A DNA stretch of 45,776 nucleotides, taken from Robiginitomaculum sp. GTDB lineage: Bacteria > Pseudomonadota > Alphaproteobacteria > Caulobacterales > Maricaulaceae. The stretch spans positions 66,171 through 111,946 of the forward strand of contig NVXK01000010.1 of the NCBI GenBank assembly GCA_002733905.1, written 5' to 3'. The notes beneath the pieces were generated by a model, which was given only the letters and a program-made list of their open reading frames with translations, did not search any database and was not told where the DNA came from. Positions 26,221-33,826 of this stretch are shown in pieces. Made by a program: the position numbers and the translations under genes. Positions within the stretch are counted from its first letter, which is position 1; every line of letters starts with the position of its first letter.

Positions 26221-27603
26221 ATGAAAACGAACGTCTCAAGACGAAACTTTATCGTGGGTGCAGGTGCGACAAGCGCGGTTCTCGCAAGTGGATGTACAAG
26301 CAGAATGGGGAGCACGCCTTCTTATCTCAGCCAAGTCATTCATCCAAACAACAATAATACAGTTATGCATTGGCTTGATATTGTCATGCAACAAACACGC
26401 GATCAACGCGTACCACCGCCACGCGCGGCCTATAATTTCGCTATGCCATTGGCGGCTGGATTTTTAGCGGCAAACGGAGTTCTTCAAGCGTATCACGAAC
26501 CCTTTGGTATCGGCGCGGGCCCAAGAAATGCGAATGCAGAAGTCGCATATGGCGTTGCTTTCGCAACAGCCGCCTCTGAGGTTTTTGGCACACCATTTAT
26601 GATGGAACGCAAAGCATTTAAAGCCAAATTCCCTGATGGGTATGGAAAAACACTTGGCGCGCAATGGGGCCGCAAAGTCGGCATGCATATTGTCAAAATG
26701 CGCACCCGCGACGGCTCTGGTAGCAATGATGTCAATTATTACTTCGACAATTATAAACGTCGCAAAGACATTATGCAGTGGAAGCCGACAGGTTCGCATT
26801 TCAGCGCCAGCCCTGGCCCTGCATTCACATCTTTCCCACCGGGACTTTTCCCCGGGCAAGGCAAAATTAAACCGTGGACGATGCGTTCTGGTGATCAATT
26901 CCGTGTCGAGAACTTCCATCATCCAAGAAGTCCCGAATTTGCACGTGAATTTGAACTTATCCGTACGCTTGGCGGCGCACATAGTCCCCGACGTACAAAA
27001 GACCAAGAAGAAGTCGCGCTCTTTTGGGAAGATGGCCCATGGGGCATTACCCCTTCAGGACATTTCCTTTATATTGCCGCGCAAGTTTTACAAAACCGCA
27101 ATATGAGCTTCATTCAAATGGCGCAAGCCTTTGCTTTGCTCGGCATGACCCAATGTGACGCCTCTATTTGCGCATGGGATAATAAATATCACCATGACAT
27201 CCTCAGACCAGAGACGGCGATCCGCAATATCGGTCATAAATTTGGCAATCAAGATCAACGTGTCCGCAAGCACAAAAGCTGGAATAGCCTTATTCCAACA
27301 CCAGAATTCCCGGGATATACGTCTGGTCATTCAACATTTGGCGCGGCAGGCGCAGAACTAACAGCGCTCATTCTCGGTACAGATAATGTCGCCTTTAGTG
27401 GTGCGTCTCCAGACCTCGTGCTTTGGCCACAATTACGCGGCGTAACACGCCGTTGGACAAAACTAAGTCAAGCGGCTGATGAATGTGGGCTTAGCCGCCT
27501 TTACGGTGGTGTGCATTGGCAAAAAGACCATGACATGGCCATGATGGCTGGACGTGACATTGCGCGTCATGCCTTTGCAACAACTTTCCCACGCAGGGCA
27601 TAA
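26221..27603 (+). CDS. Vanadium-dependent haloperoxidase-like (PAP2-superfamily) Tat lipoprotein
   Basis: This encodes 460 residues from the ATG at 26221; the TTG at 26215 is ignored. A twin-arginine signal (VSRRNFIVGAGATSAVLA) leads to SGC, so Tat export and lipidation near residue 25 are likely. The vanadate/phosphate pocket is complete: Lys322 and Arg329 in NKYHHDILRPETAI, Ser-Gly-His 368-370 in PGYTSGHSTFGAAG, Arg426 in SRLYGG and His432 in GGVHWQKDHD. Such enzymes oxidise halides with peroxide or act as acid phosphatases; sequence alone does not decide. A porin-like gene follows 4 bases after the stop. Confidence 0.88.
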   Translation: MKTNVSRRNFIVGAGATSAVLASGCTSRMGSTPSYLSQVIHPNNNNTVMHWLDIVMQQTRDQRVPPPRAAYNFAMPLAAGFLAANGVLQAYHEPFGIGAGPRNANAEVAYGVAFATAASEVFGTPFMMERKAFKAKFPDGYGKTLGAQWGRKVGMHIVKMRTRDGSGSNDVNYYFDNYKRRKDIMQWKPTGSHFSASPGPAFTSFPPGLFPGQGKIKPWTMRSGDQFRVENFHHPRSPEFAREFELIRTLGGAHSPRRTKDQEEVALFWEDGPWGITPSGHFLYIAAQVLQNRNMSFIQMAQAFALLGMTQCDASICAWDNKYHHDILRPETAIRNIGHKFGNQDQRVRKHKSWNSLIPTPEFPGYTSGHSTFGAAGAELTALILGTDNVAFSGASPDLVLWPQLRGVTRRWTKLSQAADECGLSRLYGGVHWQKDHDMAMMAGRDIARHAFATTFPRRA

Positions 27604-27607
27604 AACT

Positions 27608-28651
27608 ATGAAAAACTTTATCAACACACCAACAAAGCTTGGTACTGCACTCATGCTTGGCGGTTTTTGTCTCGTCGCTGCGAGCCCTGCCCTTTCAACT
27701 GTGCGCCTGAATTTACGTCCAAGAAGTAGTTTGGAAAAACCTATGGCGGTAAAAGTCGGCATTATGACAATTGCCTTGCGCGGTACAATCGAACTGCCAA
27801 TAGCATATAGCATTGAAACCCAAGACGACGTCGTATTTGAGCCAGAGGCCGATTTAGAAATTAGTGCCGACATCACCTTAGATAACCGCTGGAATCTTGG
27901 TGCAACTTATTTTGTACAATATAAAGACGACCCGTTTGATGACGGCAGTATTGGTGATGACGAAAACTTCACTGACCATGTCGCGGTATATCTAAACGGT
28001 TCTTGGGGTACACTCCTTGCAGGTAATGTCGCGCCGCTAGTTCACGAAAGAACACGTCGCCAACGTAATGCCGGCAATATCGAGCTTGCCTTTGATAACA
28101 CCTATGGTCAACTTGATGAATGGTCTGGTGGGTATCTTGGCCGTTTCGGCCCAACAACAGTTAGCGCATTGATTGACGGGGATGCAAATTATGACATTGG
28201 CATCTCGTTTCAACGCCCTCTCGGCAATAAAGATTACCGCTTCAGCGCCCGCCATACGAGCGGCGAATATTTGGCCGCTGATGGCGTAACGCAATTTGAC
28301 ACTAAATCGGCCAACCTCGTCGCAGAACTCGTCTACGGCGCGTCTCGCTTTGATATTGGTGGTGGTTATGAAAGACTTTCGTCCGATATTGTGGATGTAG
28401 ACCGTTGGTACACATCAGCAGGCATGTATTCGAAATACGGACTTTGGAGTTTCACGACAGAAGCGCATTACGGCCAAACTGATGGACAGGACGAAATTTC
28501 GGCAGCGATTGGTCTCAGACGCGACTTTGCGCGCGGCCTGTCTGCTCATGTCGGCGTAAAATACGAAGACGCCCAGATTAATTTGGCGGGTGTGAATTTC
28601 ATCAACCGTAAAGATACGCAAGTTCTGGCATCAATCCGCTACGGTTTTTAA
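27608..28651 (+). CDS. Porin-like outer membrane beta-barrel protein
   Basis: This encodes 347 residues from the ATG at 27608. A signal peptide (MKNFINTPTKLGTALMLGGF) ends near ASPALS. Alternating aromatic and polar strands (ISADITLDNRWNLGATYFVQ, YRFSARHTSGEY, FDIGGGYERLS, YGLWSFTTEAHYG) and the C-terminal ASIRYGF with terminal Phe mark a Gram-negative porin-like barrel. Acidic loops (DDPFDDGSIGDDENF) may bind cations. It starts 4 bases after the haloperoxidase stop, so the two are one operon; the porin may admit the enzyme's substrate. The substrate is unknown. Confidence 0.82.
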   Translation: MKNFINTPTKLGTALMLGGFCLVAASPALSTVRLNLRPRSSLEKPMAVKVGIMTIALRGTIELPIAYSIETQDDVVFEPEADLEISADITLDNRWNLGATYFVQYKDDPFDDGSIGDDENFTDHVAVYLNGSWGTLLAGNVAPLVHERTRRQRNAGNIELAFDNTYGQLDEWSGGYLGRFGPTTVSALIDGDANYDIGISFQRPLGNKDYRFSARHTSGEYLAADGVTQFDTKSANLVAELVYGASRFDIGGGYERLSSDIVDVDRWYTSAGMYSKYGLWSFTTEAHYGQTDGQDEISAAIGLRRDFARGLSAHVGVKYEDAQINLAGVNFINRKDTQVLASIRYGF

Positions 28652-28688
28652 TTTTTTAACGAGTATAGAGTATATTATATAGAATAAA

Positions 28689-28711
28689 TCGCCCGCACAA
28701 CTTGCGGGCGA
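28689..28711 (+). terminator. Hairpin after the porin gene
   Basis: TCGCCCGCA (28689-28697) pairs with TGCGGGCGA (28703-28711), loop CAACT. No T run follows, so it may be a weak terminator or an mRNA end stabiliser rather than a full terminator. Confidence 0.4.
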
Positions 28712-28764
28712 ATAAAATGTGGGCGATTAGGTAAAGTTAAACTTTTATAGCGTGTAATCGAAAA

Positions 28765-29925
28765 ATGAAGACTAATAATTATTTCACTGCGGCACAAACG
28801 CAGCGCAACGCGTGGATTGCAAAAATGATATTTTTGCTCTGTGCGTTCACTTTTGCTGTTCTTGTTTTTTACGAGCCAGCGTTCGCCCATGAAAGATGGG
28901 TGCTAACACCTGATCAAATGCTTGAGCTAAACGCGCATCCCAAGCCAAAAATCTATACAGATACAACACTCGAAGGCACATTAATGCTTGTGTTTTTCGG
29001 GGCTATATTGGCGTTTCTTATTCGTGCCCATTATTTCCAACACCCTGCGAAATGGCTCGTGCTGTTCTCTGGGCGCGTGCAACATTTAACACGCCTCATA
29101 CCGTCTATATTGCGCCTGACCTTAAGTTGGTCGCTTATTATGTCGGCTTTGGCGCTTTCCCCACGCCTCGGCAATAGCCCCTTTGTCTATCCAACGATAT
29201 TTGCAGCAGATTTAGAGATCATATGGGTCGATGCCAAATGGCATTGGCTTGTCTATGCTGAACTTTTTGTCGGCTTGTGGTTACTCAGTGGCATTTGGAC
29301 ACGCATGGCCGCGATTGCAACATTCGCGTTTATGAATGTTGCCTTGTATATATTTGGCGAAGCCTTTCTTGCCTATTACCCTACCCTGCTTGGGGTCGTT
29401 ATCTATCTCTTCTTTCGCGGCAGCGGGCCTTTCGCAATTTCGATCGCTTGCCCTCGGATTTTCAGAGAAATCGGGGAAGCACTTGGGGATATTCCCTTGC
29501 GAACACCACAATACATTTTACGTATCCTCGCAGGGCTAAACTTTATTTATTTGGGCGTTTGGTTTAAAATTTTACAGCCAAACCTTGCCGTTGGCATTGT
29601 GACTATTTACGACATGCCGATCATGAGCCTTGCGCCAGAGTTTTTCACCTTGTTTATGGCCTGTGTGGAGATTGTCGCTGGCATTGTCATTATGGCTGGC
29701 ATATTAATCCGCCCAGCTTCCTTATTTTTATTATTTGCATTCTTCTTTTTCGCGACCTTCCTGCCAGAGAGCTATGATGCCCATATGACATTTTACGGGG
29801 TTTTACTCGCCTTTATTTTAGGTGGCCCGGGGCGATTGCATGACAAAGGGATTTATCAAGGTAAACTACAAGAGGCGAACAATGAGCCGTTTAAAAAACG
29901 CATCAAAAATATTATCTCGAGGTGA
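28765..29925 (+). CDS. DoxX-like multi-spanning membrane protein
   Basis: This encodes 386 residues with about eight to nine hydrophobic segments. A signal-like helix at 20-42 ends AFA and is followed by the hydrophilic HERWVLTPDQMLELNAHP. Later helices include ILAFLIRAHYF, LSWSLIMSALAL, LVYAELFVGLWLLSGIW and RILAGLNFIYLGVWFKIL, then IVAGIVIMAGILIRPASLFL, the DoxX-like part. DoxX-type proteins are quinone-linked or redox-related membrane subunits, but no catalytic residues can be read. The next gene overlaps its 3' end by 44 bases, so the two are coupled. The name is by pattern only. Confidence 0.6.
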   Translation: MKTNNYFTAAQTQRNAWIAKMIFLLCAFTFAVLVFYEPAFAHERWVLTPDQMLELNAHPKPKIYTDTTLEGTLMLVFFGAILAFLIRAHYFQHPAKWLVLFSGRVQHLTRLIPSILRLTLSWSLIMSALALSPRLGNSPFVYPTIFAADLEIIWVDAKWHWLVYAELFVGLWLLSGIWTRMAAIATFAFMNVALYIFGEAFLAYYPTLLGVVIYLFFRGSGPFAISIACPRIFREIGEALGDIPLRTPQYILRILAGLNFIYLGVWFKILQPNLAVGIVTIYDMPIMSLAPEFFTLFMACVEIVAGIVIMAGILIRPASLFLLFAFFFFATFLPESYDAHMTFYGVLLAFILGGPGRLHDKGIYQGKLQEANNEPFKKRIKNIISR

Positions 29926-30373
29926 TAAAATCTCCATTGGGCTTATTATTGCCTTTGTGGTCATCATCACGGCTCTTATGCGCCTAGATACGGCGTCATG
30001 GGCCTTTCGTCATAGTAATCATTTCATCGCGGTCAACGAAACCTTGCCTCAACCAAAGCTTGATTTCAGCGTGACGGATTTAGGTCATGGAGATTTGCAA
30101 ATTCACCTTGAGCTTGAAAACATCAGTCTCGTTGAGACCTGCACCCCCAAAGATATCGGCCTTGCCAAAGGGCATGCCCATATCAGTATTGACGGCATAA
30201 AATACGGAAGTTTCATTATCACGGAAGCCGCCATTGCCAAAATACCACCTGGCCCTCACCGTATTACGGTAAGCCTTAACAAGCCCCCTTCCCATAAAGT
30301 TCTGACATGGAAAGGCGAGCCGATTGCCGTCAGTAAAACAATTAACGTCAAAAAATACCGAAAAAATCGATAG
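29882..30373 (+). CDS. Small membrane-anchored periplasmic protein of unknown function
   Basis: This encodes 163 residues from the ATG at 29882 inside the DoxX-like gene; the longer frame to 29822 has no ribosome site. An N-terminal anchor (ISIGLIIAFVVIITALM) precedes a beta-rich domain with GLAKGHAHISIDGIKYGSFI and IPPGPHRITVSLNKPPSHKV. This GHAHxxxDG ... PPGpHxixVxLxxxxH pattern resembles small periplasmic beta-sandwich domains seen near metal-handling genes, and the histidines could bind a metal. That link is inference. Its coupling to a DoxX-like protein suggests a joint envelope function. No transcription terminator separates it from the convergent hlyD-type gene 2 bases away. Confidence 0.65.
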   Translation: MSRLKNASKILSRGDKISIGLIIAFVVIITALMRLDTASWAFRHSNHFIAVNETLPQPKLDFSVTDLGHGDLQIHLELENISLVETCTPKDIGLAKGHAHISIDGIKYGSFIITEAAIAKIPPGPHRITVSLNKPPSHKVLTWKGEPIAVSKTINVKKYRKNR

Positions 30374-30375
30374 GA

Positions 30376-31734
30376 TTATTCTTCCCTAAATGTTCGGTTA
30401 AGTTGGTCTTTGAATGGTTTAAACAAATAATTTAAAACCGTACGTTCTTGAGTTTGGATAAAACTATCTGCGGGCATGCCGGGAATAAGGATCAATGTGC
30501 CAAGTTTTTTCATCTCGTCTTCGGGAATTTCTATCAGCACACTAAAATAGGGAATCCCCGTTATTTGATCCACAAGACTATCCGCAGAGGCCGTGATCAC
30601 ACGGCCATTGATTTGGGGAACAGTGCGTTGATTAAAAGCGCTGAGCGTGATCGTCGCTGGCTGTCCTTCATATATTTGGTCAATATCAACGGGCTGAATA
30701 CGGGCTTCAATCATCAGACGGGTATTTGCAGGAATGATCTGCATCATAGGCTGCCCCGCGATAATCACCCCACCAATTGTCGTCACAACGAGGTCATGTA
30801 CAATCCCCTCTACGGGTGACACGATTTCAATACGACGACGTTGATCCATTGCAGTTGTGAGCTGTTCTCTCAAATCACTTTTCAGGCTCTCGACTTCACG
30901 TAATTCCGTCAGAATTTGCGCTTCATTATCCTGTTTCACTTGTAAGATTTGAATGCGTGTTTCGCTCATTGCACTTTCTGTTCGGGCAATATCAGAACGA
31001 TGTGTGCCAATATCACCATTAAGGCGGGCTTGTTCCCGTTCGAGTGCAAGTATGCGCGTTTTACTCACGAAGCCTTTTGCGAGCAAAGTTTGCAAACCCT
31101 GTAATTCTTGATCGACCAAAGCGTATTGAGAACGTTTGGCAACCATCAAATCTCGCAAGCCATTTATCTGTTCCTTGGACTGGGCAATACGCTCGTATAG
31201 CTGTCCGATTTGCCCCTTATGCGCGTTCCGTCGCGCGGAAAACAATTTAGATTGGCCGCTTAAAATTTCAATAATTTTGGCGCGTGATTGCAATGTTGCA
31301 AACTGTGGGGCCCATATAATTTTGGCGAGATTATCCCGCTCGGCTTTAAGGCGGTCTACACGGGCTTGCGCTTCATAAAATCTATTTTCAACAAGAGTTG
31401 CATTGGCCTCCATAGCCGTAGAATCAAGCCGTAGCAGCACTTGCCCTGCAAGAACTTTATCTCCATTACGCACAAGAATTTCGCTGACAATCCCACCGTC
31501 TAAATGTTGGAGCGTTTTGGTATTTCCCTCGACCACGATTATGCCGGACGCAATGACCGCTCCTTTAATCGGAACAAGTGCCGCCCATCCACCAAAACAC
31601 ACAACAAGCAAGAACAAAGCGATGAAACCATTTCTCAAATATTTTCCATATCCTCCATCAACATCTTCGCGGGAAATATTGGTGACGCCGACACTTGCCG
31701 CATCGGCGTTTTTGTATTGTCCAATGCTAACCAT
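30376..31734 (-). CDS. Type I secretion periplasmic adaptor, HlyD family
   Basis: This encodes 452 residues. A short cytoplasmic N-terminus is followed by a transmembrane helix (FIALFLLVVCFGGWAALVPI, about 36-55). The lipoyl-like half GIIVVEGNTKTLQHLDGGIV is family-typical. A long coiled-coil hairpin spans about residues 110-290 (LVENRFYEAQARVDRLKAER, then SKTRILALEREQARLNGDIG). The second lipoyl half and beta-barrel end with IVSPVEGIVHDLVVTTIGGV and GMPADSFIQTQERTVLNYL. It bridges the ABC ATPase and an outer-membrane TolC. Its ATG overlaps the ABC gene stop as TAATG, so the two are translationally coupled. No tolC or RTX substrate gene is in the window. Confidence 0.94.
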   Translation of the reverse strand: MVSIGQYKNADAASVGVTNISREDVDGGYGKYLRNGFIALFLLVVCFGGWAALVPIKGAVIASGIIVVEGNTKTLQHLDGGIVSEILVRNGDKVLAGQVLLRLDSTAMEANATLVENRFYEAQARVDRLKAERDNLAKIIWAPQFATLQSRAKIIEILSGQSKLFSARRNAHKGQIGQLYERIAQSKEQINGLRDLMVAKRSQYALVDQELQGLQTLLAKGFVSKTRILALEREQARLNGDIGTHRSDIARTESAMSETRIQILQVKQDNEAQILTELREVESLKSDLREQLTTAMDQRRRIEIVSPVEGIVHDLVVTTIGGVIIAGQPMMQIIPANTRLMIEARIQPVDIDQIYEGQPATITLSAFNQRTVPQINGRVITASADSLVDQITGIPYFSVLIEIPEDEMKKLGTLILIPGMPADSFIQTQERTVLNYLFKPFKDQLNRTFREE

Positions 31735-33596
31735 TATGTCGTTCCGTCCGTTTTTGCATTGGCTGTATATGACGGCATATTAACGCGCTTTTTACGTTGA
31801 GCGTTTTGTGGTTGCCGTCCAGATACCGCACCCTTTGTGCTTGTTTTTGCGTTTGCTTTGGCAATCTCTACGAGGACTTCATCCTTTGCGCCAAAGGCAA
31901 TTTGTTGACCTTCCTTAAGCACCAAGAGTGTATCAACCGAAGCGATTGCACTTGGGCGATGTGCCATAACCACCACCGTTTTTTGACGGCGGCGTAGATC
32001 AGTAATGGCCGCACTGAGCGCGGCGTCCCCGTCCGCGTCTAAATTCGCATTCGGCTCGTCCATAACCACCAATACAGGATCGCCAAACACAGCACGTGCG
32101 AGCGCAACACGCTGGATTTGACCACCCGACAATACAGCGCCGCCCTCGCCAATTTTCGTATCATAACCATCTGGCATACGGAGTATCATGTCATGCACCG
32201 CAGCACGTTTTGCAGCAACAACAACGTCTTCGGCACGCGCCTGTGGGTCAAATCTGGCAATGTTTTCGCCGATGCTCCCGTCAAACAATTCCACCTCTTG
32301 CGGTAAATACCCGATATAGGGGCCAAGTATATCACGGTTCCATTGATCATAGCTTGCACCGTCGAGACGGACAGACCCTTTTTGCGGCAACCATATGCCG
32401 ACCAACAATCTCGCCAATGTCGATTTACCCGATGCACTTGGGCCAATAACACCAAGGCCTTGCCCGGGTTCAAGCGTGAAATTCAGCCCCGTCAGGGCAG
32501 GAATTTGGCTTCCAGGCGGCGCGGCAATAATGTTTTCAATACTTAAATGCCCCGTTGGCTCAGGCAATTGCATACTGTCCGTATCTTCAGGGATAATTTC
32601 ATAAAATTTATTCAAGCGGTGAAAGGCTTGGCGCGTCGCAATAAACCCACGCCATTGCCCGACAACCATTTGTATGGGGGCAAGTGCACGGCCCATAACA
32701 ATAGACCCCGCAATCATCGTCCCCGGCGTAATGACTTGCTTTACGGCTAGCGCCGCGCCAAGACCAAGAATTGCGGATTGTACGAACATACGAAAAGCTT
32801 TGGATGTCGCGGTCAAACCACCCGCGATATCGCCGCCCTTCACCGTTTCTTGTGCAGCGCGTTGCGAGAAGTCTTGCCAGCGCGTTTGCATATGCTTTCC
32901 CATGCCCATCGCTGTTATCACATCAGCGTTACGATGGCTTGATTGTGCGAAAATTTGTGCCTGTGCTTTTAGAATATTTGCGTCCTGCATTGGCTTGCGA
33001 CTGCGTTTCTCGTTTAAAAAAGCAAGGAAGAAAATAACAATAGCACCAACGATACCTGCCCAACCAAGCATGGGATGGAAGATGAACATGACCCCGATAT
33101 AAATCGGTGCCCACGGAATATCAAAAAAAGTTGTCGGGGCCGCGCCTGAGAAAAACTGACGCAATGTGCCCAAATCTTGCAATGGACGATGCCGTTGCCC
33201 TGCGCGACCATACAACCCTTGCTTCAACCAGATAGAGAATGTGCGTGCGCCTAAATCTTTCTCCAACTTATCCCCAATACGCACCAAAATGCGTGAGCGT
33301 ATAAGATCAAAATAGCCCATAAATATATACATCATGCCCATAAGCACTGAGATGCCAACCAATGTCGACATGCTACTACTTGCCAGTACCCGGTCATAGA
33401 CTTGCAACATATAAAGAGGGCCTGTCAGCATAAGTAAATTGATAAAGGCCGAGAAGATACCGATTCCCCAAAAAGCCGATTTGCTCGTCATCAATGCTTT
33501 GCCAACAACAGAATGCAAGGCACCCTCCTCTGATGTTTGCCCTGACGCTTGCTTTGGGGCCTGCATTAAGGCTTGAGAACTTTGCTTTATCGCCAT
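31734..33596 (-). CDS. Type I secretion ABC transporter, permease fused to ATPase (PrtD type)
   Basis: This encodes 620 residues. The N-terminal half has about six transmembrane helices (SAFWGIGIFSAFINLLMLTG, IGVMFIFHPMLGWAGIVGA, ILGLGAALAVKQVIT). The nucleotide-binding domain has Walker A GPSASGKS (385-392), signature LSGGQ (489-493) and Walker B VLVVMDEP (about 508-514). There is no C39 peptidase-like domain at the N-terminus, as in PrtD/LipB-type exporters for RTX proteins without cleavage. After about residue 580 a Lys/Thr-rich tail extends past the ATPase. It acts with the downstream HlyD-type adaptor. Confidence 0.95.
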   Translation of the reverse strand: MAIKQSSQALMQAPKQASGQTSEEGALHSVVGKALMTSKSAFWGIGIFSAFINLLMLTGPLYMLQVYDRVLASSSMSTLVGISVLMGMMYIFMGYFDLIRSRILVRIGDKLEKDLGARTFSIWLKQGLYGRAGQRHRPLQDLGTLRQFFSGAAPTTFFDIPWAPIYIGVMFIFHPMLGWAGIVGAIVIFFLAFLNEKRSRKPMQDANILKAQAQIFAQSSHRNADVITAMGMGKHMQTRWQDFSQRAAQETVKGGDIAGGLTATSKAFRMFVQSAILGLGAALAVKQVITPGTMIAGSIVMGRALAPIQMVVGQWRGFIATRQAFHRLNKFYEIIPEDTDSMQLPEPTGHLSIENIIAAPPGSQIPALTGLNFTLEPGQGLGVIGPSASGKSTLARLLVGIWLPQKGSVRLDGASYDQWNRDILGPYIGYLPQEVELFDGSIGENIARFDPQARAEDVVVAAKRAAVHDMILRMPDGYDTKIGEGGAVLSGGQIQRVALARAVFGDPVLVVMDEPNANLDADGDAALSAAITDLRRRQKTVVVMAHRPSAIASVDTLLVLKEGQQIAFGAKDEVLVEIAKANAKTSTKGAVSGRQPQNAQRKKRVNMPSYTANAKTDGTT

Positions 33597-33826
33597 GTGA
33601 TATACTTTATAAACTCATTTACCCGTTGTATGTACGGGGGATTGTATTTTTTGTAAAAGACATTCTTTATATGACATATCCATACAAGCGAGAACCTGTA
33701 TCTCTCTATAATTTCATCTATACACCCTGCAATTTTCTGCAAATATCATAGACGCGACTCATTTGCCGCGCTATGCAGGTAAAGAATACAATACAAATAT
33801 AATAAATATTGGAAATTTAGGTTAGC
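33597..33826. promoter_or_regulatory. Divergent promoter region of the type I secretion and lptD units
   Basis: This 230-base AT-rich intergenic stretch should hold both promoters. It contains no convincing gene; the open frame running into it from the ABC gene has no family features. No operator was recognised. TTTAGGTTAGC just before 33827 supplies AGG as the lptD ribosome site. Confidence 0.5.

Noticed and set aside
28689-28711. Classical terminator after the porin gene
   Set aside because: The stem is good but no T run follows; kept only as a low-confidence hairpin.
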